From assembly GCA_900556745.1 (NCBI GenBank), contig USPU01000049.1, forward strand, positions 1-6,280: a stretch of 6,280 bases of DNA, in the 5' to 3' direction. The stretch is from an uncultured Veillonellaceae bacterium (GTDB taxonomy: Bacteria > Bacillota > Negativicutes > Veillonellales > Negativicoccaceae). The translations under genes were made by a program, and so were the position numbers. Positions 5,833-6,280 of this stretch are shown here, piece after piece (the first letter of the stretch is position 1; the number at the start of each line of letters is the position of its first letter). The notes under the pieces were generated by a model, which saw nothing but the letters and a program-made list of their open reading frames with translations, was not told the DNA's origin and ran no database searches.

Positions 5833-5861
5833 TTGCGATGTGAAAAGCGATAGAGTATGAT
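5833..5861 (+). promoter_or_regulatory. Promoter of the secreted-protein gene at 5953
   Basis: TTGCGA (5833-5838), a 17-nt spacer, then TATGAT (5856-5861). Transcription would start near 5868 and give an 85-nt leader. The -10 overlaps a copy of the ATAGAGTATG motif (5850-5859) that is also found, inverted, around the ald promoter. Confidence 0.7.
5850..5859 (+). repeat. Third copy of the ATAGAGTATG motif
   Basis: The 10-mer is identical to 2065-2074 and to the reverse complement of 2201-2210. Here it overlaps the -10 box of the promoter at 5833-5861. Confidence 0.4.
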
Positions 5862-5952
5862 GAAAACGCTAAGAGACCGATATGATGCAGGCGTTGATCG
5901 TCTTGCAAAACGAAATTACATCAAATCGTATCGCGATAAAGGAGGAGCGGGC

Positions 5953-6280
5953 ATGCATCGGATATTCTGGAGCGTGAGCTTGGCGCTGGCGCTGTTGGGC
6001 AACGGCTGCGCGCAGGCGGCGTTGCCGAAGGACGCGCCGGCGCCGGTGAAAACGTATGCCGTGACGGACGGCTATTGGGGTAAGCAACTGTGGCAAAGCG
6101 ACGTATTCAAAATGGCGTACGCGTCGGCGCTTTCATCTGCCGCCGCGGCCAGTGGAGGAATAGGCCAGGACGAAGTTACGCCGCGTATCGTCAAAGCGGT
6201 AATGGATTCGCTGATGTTGACGCAGTGGCAGGCGGAGGATCATCGCGGCGTGCATGTGGCGTACGTGGTGACGGCGCAGG
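5953..6280 (+). CDS. Secreted protein of unknown function, N-terminal part, cut by window edge
   Basis: 109 codons are visible and I do not recognise the family. ATG 5953 has a GGAGGAG site (5941-5947) 5 nt upstream. The N-terminus is a Sec signal peptide: MHRIFW, a hydrophobic core SLALALLG (residues 9-16), then CAQA, so signal peptidase I cleavage after residue 22 is likely. Cys19 is preceded by GNG, which fits a lipobox poorly. The mature part begins with a Pro/Ala-rich linker (KDAPAPVK, 26-33), then YAVTDGYWGKQLWQSD (35-50) and a helical, Ala-rich segment. Near the edge, VHVAYVVTAQ (100-109) looks like a beta strand. Like the gene at 4984 it is a small exported protein with a WQ motif soon after the signal peptide, so the two may be distant paralogues; that is a weak inference. 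The same frame is open back to 5857, but that is upstream of the predicted transcription start. Confidence 0.8.
   Translation, partial: MHRIFWSVSLALALLGNGCAQAALPKDAPAPVKTYAVTDGYWGKQLWQSDVFKMAYASALSSAAAASGGIGQDEVTPRIVKAVMDSLMLTQWQAEDHRGVHVAYVVTAQ

Larger units (their letters stand above)
5625..5952. other. Gene-poor gap holding a hairpin RNA unit and the next promoter
   Basis: No convincing protein gene is seen here on either strand. The left part (5637-5739) is the minus-strand hairpin RNA and its promoter. From 5740 to 5832 there is only a plain AT-rich stretch with a pyrimidine-rich run (about 5794-5820). The right part carries the promoter (5833-5861) and leader of the gene at 5953. Confidence 0.6.

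Noticed and set aside
6001..6012. Lipoprotein cleavage at Cys19 of the last gene
   Set aside because: The residues before the Cys are G-N-G, which do not fit the lipobox; the AQA just after it is a good signal peptidase I site.
1..6280. CRISPR arrays, tRNA or rRNA genes, transposases, phage genes
   Set aside because: No regularly spaced repeats, cloverleaf sequences, rRNA stretches or recognisable mobile-element proteins were found by reading both strands.

Overview
The window reads like ordinary chromosome of an anaerobic, low-G+C-lineage (Firmicutes-type) bacterium with moderately G+C-rich genes and AT-rich gaps. The strong AGGAGG ribosome binding sites, near-consensus sigma-A/sigma-70 promoters, dense intrinsic terminators and Sec signal peptides fit a Negativicutes/Veillonellales organism (Megasphaera-like). 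That placement is an impression from style and gene content and was not tested. No CRISPR array, tRNA, rRNA, transposase or phage gene is visible.

Layout: (1) 1-398, minus strand: the N-terminal part of a sodium:alanine symporter (AGCS family), running off the left edge. (2) 399-638: a divergent promoter region and a 5' leader of about 99 nt. (3) 639-2021, plus: class II fumarase fumC, then a GC-rich terminator. (4) 2054-2229: the ald promoter region, with a 14-bp perfect inverted repeat bracketing the promoter. (5) 2230-3351, plus: alanine dehydrogenase ald, then a terminator. (6) 3456-4901, plus: nicotinate phosphoribosyltransferase pncB, whose terminator begins on the stop codon. (7) 4984-5624, plus: a secreted protein of unknown function whose signal peptide and body lie in two frames, joined at a run of four T. 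(8) 5625-5952: a gap of 328 nt with no protein gene. It holds a minus-strand unit made of a consensus promoter, one long hairpin and a U-rich tail (a probable small RNA of about 65 nt), then the promoter of the next gene. (9) 5953-6280, plus: a second secreted protein of unknown function, cut by the right edge.

The plus-strand genes look mostly monocistronic. fumC, ald and pncB each have their own promoter and terminator, so there is no operon in the strict sense. Functionally, the symporter and alanine dehydrogenase would import alanine and deaminate it to pyruvate, ammonia and NADH. Fumarase links fumarate and malate in the anaerobic dicarboxylate branch, and pncB makes the NAD precursor nicotinate mononucleotide. 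The less ordinary content lies right of 4984: the frame-disrupted secreted protein, the solitary hairpin RNA and a second secreted protein.
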